From contig JAUYLL010000019.1 of NCBI GenBank assembly GCA_030698375.1, positions 1 to 62,611 of the forward strand: a stretch of 62,611 nt of DNA. Reading direction: 5' to 3'. The stretch comes from Nocardioides sp. (lineage in GTDB: Bacteria; Actinomycetota; Actinomycetes; Propionibacteriales; Nocardioidaceae). Shown here piece by piece: positions 34,779-43,187 of this stretch. Both the position numbers and the translations under genes were made by a program. The notes below the pieces were generated by a model. The model worked only from the letters and a program-made list of their open reading frames with translations. It was not told the origin of the DNA and did no database searches. Each line of letters begins with the position of its first letter. Position 1 is the stretch's first letter.

Positions 34779-35875
34779 GCGGCGCGGCCGACCACCGGCC
34801 CGTCGACGTCCTCGTCGTCGGCGGGGGCCAGTCCGCGCTCGCAGTCGGCTGGTACCTGCGCCGCGCCGGGCTCGAGCCCCGCACCGACTTCGTCCTCCTC
34901 GACGACGCCGCCGAGCCGGGCGGCGCCTGGCCCCGGATGTGGCCGACGCTGCGCACCTTCTCCCCCACCGCCTACTCCTCGCTGCCCGGCTGGCCGATGC
35001 CGCCATGGCGCGAGGACGACGGCAACCCGAGCGCCGCGCACGTGGCTGCCTACCTGGCCGCCTACGAGGACCGCTACGACCTGCCGGTCGAGCGCCCCAC
35101 CCGCGTCGTCGCCGTACGCCGTCCCGCGCCGGAGACCGGGGAGGACCCGGAGCGGCTGGTGGTCACCTCGACCGGCGACACCTGGGCCGCCCGGCACGTC
35201 GTCTCCGCGACCGGCACCTGGGGACGGCCGTTCTGGCCGTCGGTCCCTGGGATGCGGGAGTTCCGCGGCCGCCAGCTGCACGCCGCGGACTACCGCCGCG
35301 CCGAGGATCTCGCCGACGGCCACGTGGTCGTCGTCGGCGGCGGGAACTCCGCTGCCCAGATCCTCGCGGAGGTCAGCGAGGTCACCAGCACGACCTGGGT
35401 GACGCTCCGCCCGCCGCAGTTCCTGCCCGACGACGTCGACGGCCGGGTGCTCTTCGAGGCCGCGAATGCTCGGGTCCGTGGCGTGGGTGGAGGCGTGGCC
35501 AGCCTCGGCGACATCGTCATGGTGCCGAGCGTGAAGGCCGCCCGGGACCGAGGTGCGCTGAAGGCCCGACCGATGGTCGACCGGCTCGTCCCCGAGGGCG
35601 TCGCGTGGGGCGAAGAGGTCCAGCCCGCCCGCACCGTCGTGTGGTGCACGGGCTTCCGCCCGGCGCTGCATCACCTCCACCCGCTCGGCGTCCGTGACCA
35701 CGGCCGGGTCGCGACCGTCCCCGCCGGGCCCGACGGACCCCCCACGACCGCCGCCGACGAACCGCGCCTGCACCTCGTCGGGTACGGCGACTGGACCGGC
35801 CCGGGATCGGCGACCCTGATCGGGGTCGGTCACACCGCCCGCGACACGGTCGCCGCGCTGCTGCCCGCGCGCTGA
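34775..35875 (+). CDS. arsO: Flavin-dependent monooxygenase-like protein ArsO
   Basis: A 366-residue FAD/NADPH oxidoreductase of the trimethylamine/Baeyer-Villiger-like class found in ars operons. It has the FAD motif VVGGGQSALAVG (about 14-25), SATGTWGRPFWP as the FAD/NADP linker and a second VVVGGGNSAAQI for NADPH. The actual arsenic chemistry of ArsO is not settled in the literature known to me. It is coupled to arsC by GTGA. The last 46 bases overlap the convergent MFS gene. Confidence 0.85.
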   Translation: MSGAADHRPVDVLVVGGGQSALAVGWYLRRAGLEPRTDFVLLDDAAEPGGAWPRMWPTLRTFSPTAYSSLPGWPMPPWREDDGNPSAAHVAAYLAAYEDRYDLPVERPTRVVAVRRPAPETGEDPERLVVTSTGDTWAARHVVSATGTWGRPFWPSVPGMREFRGRQLHAADYRRAEDLADGHVVVVGGGNSAAQILAEVSEVTSTTWVTLRPPQFLPDDVDGRVLFEAANARVRGVGGGVASLGDIVMVPSVKAARDRGALKARPMVDRLVPEGVAWGEEVQPARTVVWCTGFRPALHHLHPLGVRDHGRVATVPAGPDGPPTTAADEPRLHLVGYGDWTGPGSATLIGVGHTARDTVAALLPAR

Positions 35876-37088
35876 GCGGCGACCAGCGCCACCGCCGCGA
35901 GCAGGCAGCAGAGCCCCACCCCTACCCACGGCAGCAGGTAGCCCCCGCTGGCTCCGCGACCGACGCCGGCCGCGGCCGGGCCGAGCACCTTCGCGAGGGT
36001 CACCGCGATCCCCATCAGCGCCGAGACGGTGGCGAACGTCGCGACGCCGTGGGCCTCCGCAACCAGGGCCGGCCGGGCCAGGGTGCCGACCCCGAAGCCC
36101 AGACCGAAGAGCAGCACGAAGACCACCACCGGGACGGTGCCGCCCGGGTCGGCCACGAGCACGCCGACGCCGACCGCCTGCCCCACGAAGGTCCCGGCCG
36201 CGACGAGCGCCATCGGGCGGCGTACCACCAGGACGGTGACCAGCACCCGCCCCGCCACGCTGAGCACGCCCAGCGCGCCGGTGGCCACCGCGGCCCGCGC
36301 CGGCGGGTGCCCTGCCTCCACGAGGAACGGGTAGAGGTGCACCGCCGCCACCGCGAGCGCCAGGTAGTTCAGCGCGATCCCGCTCGTCACCCACACGAAG
36401 TGCCGGTCCCGTACGACGGCCCGCGCCGTGGCGCGGAGGGTGCCGGCCGGCTCGTGCGCTCCCCTGCGCAGCGGCCCGGGGCGCAGCACCCACGCGTGCG
36501 GCACCGCCGTGGCCGCGACGAGCACGGCGAGCCCGGCCAGGGTGTCGCGCCAGCCCCACCGGCCCTCGAGGTAGGCGGCCAGGGCACGAAGATCGTCGAG
36601 GCGAAGCCTGCCGCGACCGTCACGAGCAGCAGCGCGGTCATCCGGCGGCGGTCGAACCACTGCACCACCACCGCGAAGGCCGGCTCGTAGAGGACCATCG
36701 CCGCCGCGAGCCCGAGCAGTGCGAAGACCGCGTAGAGCTGGGCGACGTCCTGCACCCGTGACCAGGCCAGCACCGCGACGCCACCGAGGAGCGAGCCCAG
36801 CGTCATCACCGCACGGCCACCGTGCCGGTCGACCCACCGGCCCACCGGGATCGCGCCCACGCCCATCACCAGCAGGCCCAGCGAGAACGCCCCGGAGACG
36901 ACCCCCGGCCCGGCGGCCAGGTCGGCCTGCATGGGCAGCAGGACCACCGTGAAGGTGTAGAACAGCACGCCCCAGCAGACGGTCTCCGTCACCGCGAGGG
37001 TGCCCACCACACGCCACCCGGCATAGCCGCGCCCCTCGGACCTGGATGTGGCGTAGTCGGCGGGCGCCCGAGCACCCGCCCGGCTCAC
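35830..37088 (-). pseudogene. MFS transporter of the arsenic island, frameshifted
   Basis: Two adjoining frames encode one 12-helix MFS carrier of about 419 residues. The N-terminal part (37088 to about 36585) runs from VSRAGARAPADYATSRS through YAGWRVVGTLAVTETVCWG to ASTIFVP. The C-terminal part (about 36585 to 35830) resumes with LAAYLEGRWGWRDTLAGLA. Inserting one C in the run complementary to 36582-36584 restores the frame, so this is a 1-base deletion, either a real mutation or a sequencing error. The GTG start overlaps the stop of the upstream flavoprotein gene (GTGA). An arsenic-compound efflux role is inferred from context only. Confidence 0.8.
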
Positions 37089-38455
37089 CGCGCGGCGCCG
37101 GTGGCGAAGCCCACCGCGACCGCCCCTTCGGGCAGCGGACGGTGGAAGGGGTCGACCGGCTCCGGAGTGCCGCAGCAGGCCGCGTCGGCCCCTGCACCGG
37201 GCGCCGACGGCTCGGCGCCGCGCACCGAGCAGACCCCGGTCTCCGGCAGCTCGAGGGCGACGGCGTCGGCGGCGGCCAGGTCGCCGGCGATCGCGGCGGC
37301 CACCGAGCGGACCTGCTCGTTGCCGGTCGCCAGCAGGAAGGTCGGCGCTCGCCCGTAGGACTTCATCCCGACGACGTAGAAGCCGGGCTCCGGGTGCGCC
37401 AGGTCGCGGTGCCCGTGCGGCGCGACGGTGCCGCACGAGTGGTGCTCGGGGTCGATGAGCGGGGCGAGCGCGGTCGGCGCCTCCAGGCCCGGGTCGAGGT
37501 CCAGCCGGAGCTCGGCGAGCATGGCGAGGTCCGGGCGGAAGCCGGTCGCCGCGGCGATCTGGTGGACCTCGAGGGAGAACGGTCCCTCGCTCGAACGACC
37601 GAGGACCGTCACGGTGGCCTCGCCGGGCACGAGCTCCTCGATCCGGGTCTCGGTCAGCAGCCGCACCGCACCCGAGTCCACCAGGCGGCGCAGGTCCGCA
37701 CCGAGTCGACCACGGGCCGGGAGCTCGTCGGCCTCGCCTCCGCCGTAGAGCCGCGCCGGGTCGGCGCCGCGGATCGCCCAGAGGACCTCGGTCCCGGGCT
37801 CCTCCTCGACCAGCCGGCCGAGCGCGAGCAGGGTGGTGGCCGCGGAGTGGCCGAGCCCGGCCACGAGGGTCCGGCGGCCGGCGTACCGCGCGCGGTCTGC
37901 GCCCAGAACGTCCGGCAAGGGCCCGACGAGGAATGGCCCGGCGGCGCGCTCGCCGCGGGCCGGGAGGCCCCCGGCCCCGAGGGGGTTGGGCGAGCCCCAG
38001 GTGCCGGAGGCGTCCACCACCGCGGCGGCCAGGGCGTCGTGCTCGCGGCCCTCGCGGTCGGCGTACCGCACGAGGAAGGGCTGCGCGGCCCGGCCGGCCG
38101 ACCGGGTCTTGTCCATCGCCGCACGCGTCACCGCGACCACGCGGGCCCCGGTCCGCACCGCCTCACCGAGGGCGTCGGCCAGGGGCGCGACGTACGCCGC
38201 CACGATCTCCGCCCCGGTGGGCGGGACGTCGCCACCCGGCTCGGTCCAGCCCTGTTCGAGGAGCAGCCGACGGGCCGCCTCGTCGACGATCCAACGCCAC
38301 GGGGTGAAGGTGCGGACGTGCCCCCACTCCGAGACCGCGGCCCCGGCGCTCGCGCCGGCCTCCAGGACCAGCACGTCGCGGCCACGCTCGCGCAGGTGGG
38401 CGGCGGCGGCCAGGCCGACCGGTCCGGCTCCGATGACGACGACGGGATGCTGCAC
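37085..38455 (-). CDS. FAD-dependent oxidoreductase of the arsenic island
   Basis: A 456-residue flavoprotein with an N-terminal FAD motif VVVIGAGPVGLAAAAHL, a middle ASGTWGSPNPLG linker and a second nucleotide motif VAGLGHSAATTLL. The C-terminal extension carries Cys residues (VCSVRG, ACCGTPEP) that could bind metalloid or act in redox relay. It is related to but distinct from ArsO and to flavoproteins repeatedly found next to ArsR/ACR3 genes. It is co-transcribed with the MFS gene and divergent from arsR2. Substrate not known. Confidence 0.8.
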   Translation of the reverse strand: MQHPVVVIGAGPVGLAAAAHLRERGRDVLVLEAGASAGAAVSEWGHVRTFTPWRWIVDEAARRLLLEQGWTEPGGDVPPTGAEIVAAYVAPLADALGEAVRTGARVVAVTRAAMDKTRSAGRAAQPFLVRYADREGREHDALAAAVVDASGTWGSPNPLGAGGLPARGERAAGPFLVGPLPDVLGADRARYAGRRTLVAGLGHSAATTLLALGRLVEEEPGTEVLWAIRGADPARLYGGGEADELPARGRLGADLRRLVDSGAVRLLTETRIEELVPGEATVTVLGRSSEGPFSLEVHQIAAATGFRPDLAMLAELRLDLDPGLEAPTALAPLIDPEHHSCGTVAPHGHRDLAHPEPGFYVVGMKSYGRAPTFLLATGNEQVRSVAAAIAGDLAAADAVALELPETGVCSVRGAEPSAPGAGADAACCGTPEPVDPFHRPLPEGAVAVGFATGAAR

Positions 38456-38500
38456 GGCGGGCTCCTCGGGACGGGGCGGCCGGTCCTACGGGCTGCCACT

Positions 38501-38551
38501 GATTCGATGTATGTCGAATCACACCGTACGACCTCTTCGATATTTGTCAAG
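38501..38551. promoter_or_regulatory. Two ArsR-type operator-like inverted repeats
   Basis: GATTCGA-N6-TCGAATC (38501-38520) is a clear inverted repeat of the type bound by actinobacterial ArsR/CmtR proteins. A second, weaker match, CTTCGATATTTGTCAAG, lies at 38535-38551. Together they occupy the divergent promoter between the flavoprotein gene and arsR2. Confidence 0.65.
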
Positions 38552-38570
38552 GACGTGGCAGGATGGCCCG

Positions 38571-38924
38571 GTGCCCAAGCCGCTGCCCCTCCTCGTCGAC
38601 GCGTCGCCGGTGTGCTGCCCGCCCCTGACCTCCGACGAGGCCCTCTCCGCGGCTGATGCCGCCGGCGTCGCGGTGCGCCTCAAGGCGCTGGCGGACCCCA
38701 CCCGGCTGCGGCTGGTGTCGTTCCTGCTGGGCAGCGCCGAGGCGGAGGCCTGCACCTGCGACCTCGCGCCGTACGTCGGGCTCAGCGAGGCGACCGTGAG
38801 CCACCACCTCAAGCAGCTGCTCGACGCCGGCCTGGTGACCAAGGAACGGCGCGGGATGAACGTCTACTACCGCGCCCACCGCGAGGCGCTGGGCGCGCTG
38901 GCCCGCGTGCTCGACTGCTGCTGA
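38571..38924 (+). CDS. arsR: ArsR-family repressor (second copy)
   Basis: A 117-residue repressor with three possible thiol clusters: Cys15-Cys16 (SPVCCPP), the recognition-helix pair ACTCDL (Cys61, Cys63) and a terminal Cys116-Cys117. The HTH reads LSEATVSHHLKQLLDAGLVTKERRG. The cysteine arrangement differs from the first ArsR, suggesting an independent metalloid site. It starts at GTG and is divergent from the flavoprotein-MFS unit across two operator-like repeats. Confidence 0.9.
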   Translation: MPKPLPLLVDASPVCCPPLTSDEALSAADAAGVAVRLKALADPTRLRLVSFLLGSAEAEACTCDLAPYVGLSEATVSHHLKQLLDAGLVTKERRGMNVYYRAHREALGALARVLDCC

Positions 38925-39020
38925 ACGGCCCCCACCGGCTCAGCGGATGAAGGTCATCGCGGCGGCCGAGAGGACCTGCAAGAAGCGGAAGTTGCGGTTC
39001 GTCCGGCGCGGGCCGAGCAC

Positions 39021-39173
39021 TCACGCCGTGCGGCGTACCCCCAGGGCCTCGTCGATCTCCGCCTGGGTGAGTCCGTCTGCTGAGTTCGCCGCGATGATGA
39101 GGTTGGTGGTGATCTCCACCTCGTCGAGCAGCTCGGGGTCCTCGAGAGGCACGTCGAATGCGTCCTCGCTCAT
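39021..39173 (-). CDS. Small acidic protein of unknown function
   Basis: A 50-residue protein with an AGGGG ribosome site before its ATG. It is acidic at the N-terminus (SEDAFDVPLEDPELLDEVE) and has a helix-loop-helix-like end, GLTQAEIDEALGV. Similar short acidic proteins with a DPELLDEVE/AEID pattern occur in other actinomycetes as far as I recall, but I know of no function. It is an isolated gene between arsR2 and cspA. Confidence 0.6.
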   Translation of the reverse strand: MSEDAFDVPLEDPELLDEVEITTNLIIAANSADGLTQAEIDEALGVRRTA

Positions 39174-39368
39174 GCTCACCCCTGCCTTTCGTGACGTCGT
39201 GTGCGTCGTGTCAGCCGTGCGCGGGCGGTCCGTCGCGTCACAGCACTTCGGCGAACGAGCGCGTCCGCACCCGATGCTTCCCATTATCCGCCCGCGTGCA
39301 ACACGACCGACAACCATGCCGGGTGGTGTTCCCCACCTGGACCGAGCGATCGCGCGGTCGCAGACGCA

Positions 39369-39402
39369 AGCAGGGCCCCGACCTCGCGGTCGGGGCCCTG
39401 CT
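39369..39402 (-). terminator. Strong hairpin downstream of cspA
   Basis: AGCAGGGCCCCGACC and its exact complement form a 15-bp stem around a TCGC loop, 41 bases after the cspA stop on the minus strand. This is the strongest hairpin in the window and a clear terminator candidate. Confidence 0.82.
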
Positions 39403-39443
39403 CGTGGTGCGTCACCTGCCGGGGCAGGTTTCTGATCAGCTGA

Positions 39444-39647
39444 TCAGATGGCGTGCACGTTCTCCGCCTGGGGGCCCTTCGGGCCCTGGGTGACGTCGAA
39501 CTCGACCTTCTGGTTCTCGTCGAGGGACTTGTAGCCCTGCGACTGGATCGCCGAGTAGTGCAAGAAGACGTCGTCGCCGCCGTCCTCCTGCGCAATGAAG
39601 CCGAAGCCCTTCTCGGCGTTGAACCACTTAACGGTGCCCTGAGCCAT
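39444..39647 (-). CDS. cspA: Cold-shock-domain protein
   Basis: A 67-residue single CSD protein that binds single-stranded RNA and DNA as a chaperone. RNP1 is KGFGFI (about 14-19) and RNP2 is DVFLHYSAI. The start [10 protein letters not shown] is the canonical one; an in-frame upstream ATG adds only 13 non-conserved residues. The 258-base region before it, shared with the divergent secreted peptidase gene, could hold a long regulatory 5' UTR. Confidence 0.96.
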   Translation of the reverse strand: MAQGTVKWFNAEKGFGFIAQEDGGDDVFLHYSAIQSQGYKSLDENQKVEFDVTQGPKGPQAENVHAI

Positions 39648-39905
39648 GTGCTCGTTCTCCTTGTGTTGCGAGCGGGAGGCCGCCACTGCGGCGGCCCCGC
39701 ACCAGGAGCGGTGAAACGTCGTCCCGCCTCACAAGAGCTGTCGAGCAATCAAGAGAAGAAACGCCGGGGATTCACGCTTTCCGCGGGCGTTGGACCTGCT
39801 GGATCGTGCCCCTGGTGCAAGCACAACCCTACCAAGTCCCGGACCGGAGTCCAGCAACCCGGGGGAGAACTTCTCGCGGCGCCCCGACAACCGCTAAGAA
39901 AACGG

Positions 39906-41432
39906 ATGTCTCGCCCGATTCGGACACTCGTGCGTCTTCTCCTCCGCGGCACCCTCCTCCTCACCGTGATCGCCCTCCTCGCGGCCATGCTGACCGGCCC
40001 CGCCACCGCCTCCGCGATCGAGGACTTCGCCGACCACGACGGCCAGCGCCATTGCGCGAGCACGGCCGGCCCCGGGACGACGTACCTGCTGTCGTGGGTC
40101 GTGCGCACCTACGGCGGCCGTCCCGGCGGCACCCTGCGCGACTGCACCTCCGGCGGGGCCTCCGAGCACAAGGACGGGCGCGCCCTCGACTGGACCCTGG
40201 ACGCCCGCAACGCCGCTGACCGCGCGGCCGCCCACCGGTTCCTGACCGCCCTCGCCGCCCCGGACCGCGCCGGCAACCCCGCTGCACTGGCCCGGCGCAT
40301 GGGAGTGATGTACGTGATCTGGGACGACCACATCTACGCCGCCTACCGGGGCTTCGCGAAGGCGCCGTACCTGCACGCGGCCTGCCCGCGCCGCAAGGGC
40401 TGCTCGCCGACCCTGCGCCACCGCGACCACGTCCACCTCTCCCTCTCCCGTGCCGGCGCCGCCGCGCAGACGTCGTTCTTCCGCGCCCGCGGGGTGCCCC
40501 GGGTGCCCGTCCTGCAGCCCGGCACCCGGCTGCTCGACCCCGACGCCACCGCGTCCTGGACCGCCACCGTCACCCCCGGCCGGACCGTGCGCACCCCGTT
40601 CCGCCTCGAGCGCGGCCGGACCTACCGGGTGGTCCTCGAGGGCCGCTACCGGTACGGCGCCGGGCAGCGGGTCGCGGACGCGGCGTGCGTCTGGGCACCC
40701 CGACGACGCACGTGGGTCCCCGATGCCCAGGGCCTGACGCTGGGGGGCCGCACCCCGGCAGGCCGCGACTGCGCGAACGCCGGAGCGGGACGCCCGGTGC
40801 ACGAGCTGAGCTGGACCGCGCGGCGTACCGGGCCGGCGGCCCTGCACCTCCCCCGCCGCGGACGAGCGGCCAACGGCGGGGTGCGGGTCCACTTCCTCGC
40901 CCCCACGATGCCGCAGGCCGAGGTGACCCGCGCGACCCCGGCGCACGCCCCGGCACCCCGCGCGGCCACCCGTCCCGGTCCCCGCGCCCGGCCCTTGCAC
41001 AAGGAGCGGCTGACCCTGCCCGCCCGCGCCCGCAAGGGCCGCGTCACCACCCGCTCGCTGCGCGAAGGCGCCCGCTACCGCGTCGTCGTCACCGGCACCG
41101 CCCGCAGCGGCAACACCGCCTACGACGGCGGCTGCGTGCGGTACGCCGGGCGCCTGCGTCCCCAGCACTCGCTCGACCTGTCCCGGCCGGGCGCGGACCA
41201 CTTCGCCCTCCACGTCCAGGGCTCGCCCGTCCCGATGCGGGCCCGTCGGGGCAGCCGGCTCTGCAGCGCCGCCCACGCGTACGTCGGCAGTTTCGTCGCG
41301 CCGGTGCGCGGCCGGGCCCGGGTGCAGGTCTGGGACCCCACCGCCCGCGCCGGCGTGACGCGGCGGACGAGCGGTGCGCTGACGGTGCGGGTCGTCCGCC
41401 TCGGCCGGACCCGCCCGGGCCGGCTGTCCTGA
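39906..41432 (+). CDS. Secreted M15-like peptidase domain protein
   Basis: A 508-residue exported protein. Residues 1-36 are a signal peptide (Arg-rich start, hydrophobic core, ATASA). Residues 45-185 form a D,D-peptidase-like fold of the M15/ARB-07466 type with the zinc ligands SEHKDGRALDW (His88, Asp95) and HRDHVHLSL (His175, His177). The C-terminal ~310 residues are beta-rich and contain two similar segments starting RTPFRLERGRTYRVVLEGR and RVTTRSLREGARYRVVVTG, probably repeated cell-wall-binding modules. The disulfide-forming cysteines are consistent with secretion. The role is likely peptidoglycan trimming. Confidence 0.8.
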   Translation: MSRPIRTLVRLLLRGTLLLTVIALLAAMLTGPATASAIEDFADHDGQRHCASTAGPGTTYLLSWVVRTYGGRPGGTLRDCTSGGASEHKDGRALDWTLDARNAADRAAAHRFLTALAAPDRAGNPAALARRMGVMYVIWDDHIYAAYRGFAKAPYLHAACPRRKGCSPTLRHRDHVHLSLSRAGAAAQTSFFRARGVPRVPVLQPGTRLLDPDATASWTATVTPGRTVRTPFRLERGRTYRVVLEGRYRYGAGQRVADAACVWAPRRRTWVPDAQGLTLGGRTPAGRDCANAGAGRPVHELSWTARRTGPAALHLPRRGRAANGGVRVHFLAPTMPQAEVTRATPAHAPAPRAATRPGPRARPLHKERLTLPARARKGRVTTRSLREGARYRVVVTGTARSGNTAYDGGCVRYAGRLRPQHSLDLSRPGADHFALHVQGSPVPMRARRGSRLCSAAHAYVGSFVAPVRGRARVQVWDPTARAGVTRRTSGALTVRVVRLGRTRPGRLS

Positions 41433-41459
41433 CCTGACCTGACCTGAGTCAGCGTCTGG

Positions 41460-42038
41460 TCAGCGCAGGAACTCCAGCAGCGACGGCTGCACGACGTGGC
41501 CGGTGGCCGCGCGGGCGCTGAGGTACGCCGCCTGCTGGAGCTGGGCGACGACCACCTGCGAGGCGGGCGCGGGGTTCTGACGGCGGCGGGCCGTACCCGA
41601 GCAGGCAGGGCCGGCGGGTCGGGCGGCCGTGGCGGTCCCCCGGTCCTCCGACGCCCAGGTCCCGAGCAGCTCATCGTTGATCACGGCCAGCTCGGAGACC
41701 TCACGCACGTGGGAGAGGAAGGCGTCGCGGTGATCCAGGAGGATCGTGGGCCAGGGGCCGCTGGCTGCGACGGCGAGGGCGCGCAGGCTGGGATTCGCCG
41801 CCAGCCCGAGGTCACTCGCGGCCTCGTCGCTGGTCACTGCCCGCAGCAGCTCGGTCTCCCGCAGGGTCTCCAGGACCTCGTCGACCTCGCGGGCGGCGCG
41901 GGGGAGCCAGCGCGTGCGGCCGTCGGCGAGCACCGACCGCTCCTGCTCGAGGCGGTACACCAGGTCGCCAAGCAGCTCACGCTCACACCACAGGACCCCC
42001 GACAACCTCTGCACGAGATTCTCTTCGGCCGCGCGCAC
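41460..42038 (-). CDS. flgN: FlgN-like flagellar chaperone
   Basis: A 192-residue, mostly helical protein. The stretch LSGVLWCERELLGDLVYRLEQERSVL followed by GRTRWLPRAAREVDEVLETLRE (split here) and the ending QPSLLEFLR match actinobacterial FlgN-family proteins, which chaperone the hook-filament junction proteins FlgK/FlgL before export. The GTG at 42038 is favoured because the conserved part begins there; an ATG at 42182 would add 48 basic residues. It is divergent from a FliA-type sigma gene, supporting a motility role, though no other flagellar genes are in the window. Confidence 0.7.
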   Translation of the reverse strand: MRAAEENLVQRLSGVLWCERELLGDLVYRLEQERSVLADGRTRWLPRAAREVDEVLETLRETELLRAVTSDEAASDLGLAANPSLRALAVAASGPWPTILLDHRDAFLSHVREVSELAVINDELLGTWASEDRGTATAARPAGPACSGTARRRQNPAPASQVVVAQLQQAAYLSARAATGHVVQPSLLEFLR

Positions 42039-42288
42039 GGCGGTGTGAGCCCTATCCCCCCGCCGCTTGCGCAAGAACCGGCGAAGATCCTTGGCCCTCC
42101 TCCCGGGCGAGCGGACGGTCGGGCGGGGCACGGAGGCGAAAACGGGTGATTTGTCCGCCGCGGGTAGTCCCGGCCTAGTCATTTCGGACTACTCCCCCGC
42201 AACCGGTCGTTCGGACACCGGGCGACGAACGGGTCGAGGACGGCCTTACCTCTAGGTATGGCCAAGAACGTCGCCCAAAGTCGTGGAC

Positions 42289-43158
42289 ATGACGACCGAC
42301 ACCCTCCCCCTCGCCGCCGTCGACACCACCCCCGACGCGAACGCGAACCGTGACGAGCTGATCACCAGCCACATGGCGCTCGTCGGTCACCTCGTCCGCG
42401 AGACGATGGCGCGGGTCCCCGCCCACGTGTCCCGCGACGACCTCAGCTCCGCCGGGCTGGCCGCCCTCGTGCAGGCCGCCCGCTCCTTCGACGACAGCCG
42501 GGGCGTCGCCTTCGCCCGGTACGCCTCGACCCGCGTCCGCGGCGCCATCCTCGACGAGCTCCGCGGCATCGACTGGGCCTCCCGCTCGGTCCGCCGGCGG
42601 GCCCGCGAGCTCGACGAGGTCCGGTCCCGCCTCGCCGCCGAGCTCGGCCGCGTGCCCTCCAAGAGCGAGGTCGCCGCCGCCCTGGGCATCTCCCCCAACG
42701 AGGTCACCGGCAACGACGACGACGTGTCGCGCGCCAGCGTGATGTCCCTCCAGGGCTTCGGCGAGACCCCCGTCGAGGAGCTGCTCCCCACCGGCGACCC
42801 CAGCCCCGAGGCGCAGATCGAGCACCGCGAGCGGCTGGGCTACCTCGTCGACGCGGTCGCCGAGCTTCCCGCCCGGCTGCGCTCCGTCGTCGAGGACTAC
42901 TTCTTCGCCGAGCGCCCGATGGCCGAGATCGCCACCGACCTCGGAGTCTCGGAGTCCCGGGTCTCCCAGATGCGCGCCGAGGCGCTCGTGCTCCTCAAGG
43001 ACGCGATGAACACCGCGCTCGAGCCCGACCTGGTCAGCGTCTCGACCCGCCCGGAGGGTTGCGCGGCACGCCGCCGCGACGCCTACTTCACCGCGGTCGC
43101 GTCGCGCCGGACCATGTCGGCCCGCCTCACCGCGGTGCCGCTGGACCGGATCGCCTGA
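42289..43158 (+). CDS. fliA: FliA/WhiG-family sigma factor
   Basis: A 289-residue sigma-70 family protein with region 2 (LSSAGLAALVQAARSFDDSRG and FARYASTRVRGAILDELR), region 3 (GRVPSKSEVAAALGIS) and region 4 (LPARLRSVVEDYFFAERPMAEIA, VSESRVSQMRAEAL). DELRGIDWASRSVRRRARE is diagnostic of the FliA/WhiG group that directs flagellar or sporulation genes. The neighbouring FlgN-like gene favours flagella. ATG 42289 is used; a GTG two codons earlier is possible. The C-terminal ~40 residues beyond region 4 are an extension. Confidence 0.9.
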   Translation: MTTDTLPLAAVDTTPDANANRDELITSHMALVGHLVRETMARVPAHVSRDDLSSAGLAALVQAARSFDDSRGVAFARYASTRVRGAILDELRGIDWASRSVRRRARELDEVRSRLAAELGRVPSKSEVAAALGISPNEVTGNDDDVSRASVMSLQGFGETPVEELLPTGDPSPEAQIEHRERLGYLVDAVAELPARLRSVVEDYFFAERPMAEIATDLGVSESRVSQMRAEALVLLKDAMNTALEPDLVSVSTRPEGCAARRRDAYFTAVASRRTMSARLTAVPLDRIA

Positions 43159-43187
43159 CTCCGTCGCCCCACCCGTACGGTGGGGAC

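Noticed and set aside
36640-36680. tRNA-like string (GGTTCGA with nearby complementary bases) on the minus strand
   Set aside because: It is within the MFS coding sequence (VQWFDRRRM), and no acceptor or anticodon stems can be drawn.
38947-39030. Short open frame starting MKVIAAAER after arsR2
   Set aside because: No ribosome site, no conserved features, and it runs into the antisense of the small acidic gene. Most likely chance.
39770-39905. Possible c-di-AMP (ydaO-type) riboswitch before the secreted M15-like peptidase gene
   Set aside because: CCGGGGGAGAAC and CCCCGACAACCGCTAAG recall ydaO motifs and the gene function would fit, but the middle elements and the required spacing are missing. 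A covariance-model search would decide.
42208-42231. CGTTCG/CGAACG inverted repeat upstream of the FliA-type gene
   Set aside because: Only 6-bp arms with a 12-base spacer in GC-rich DNA; too weak to call an operator.
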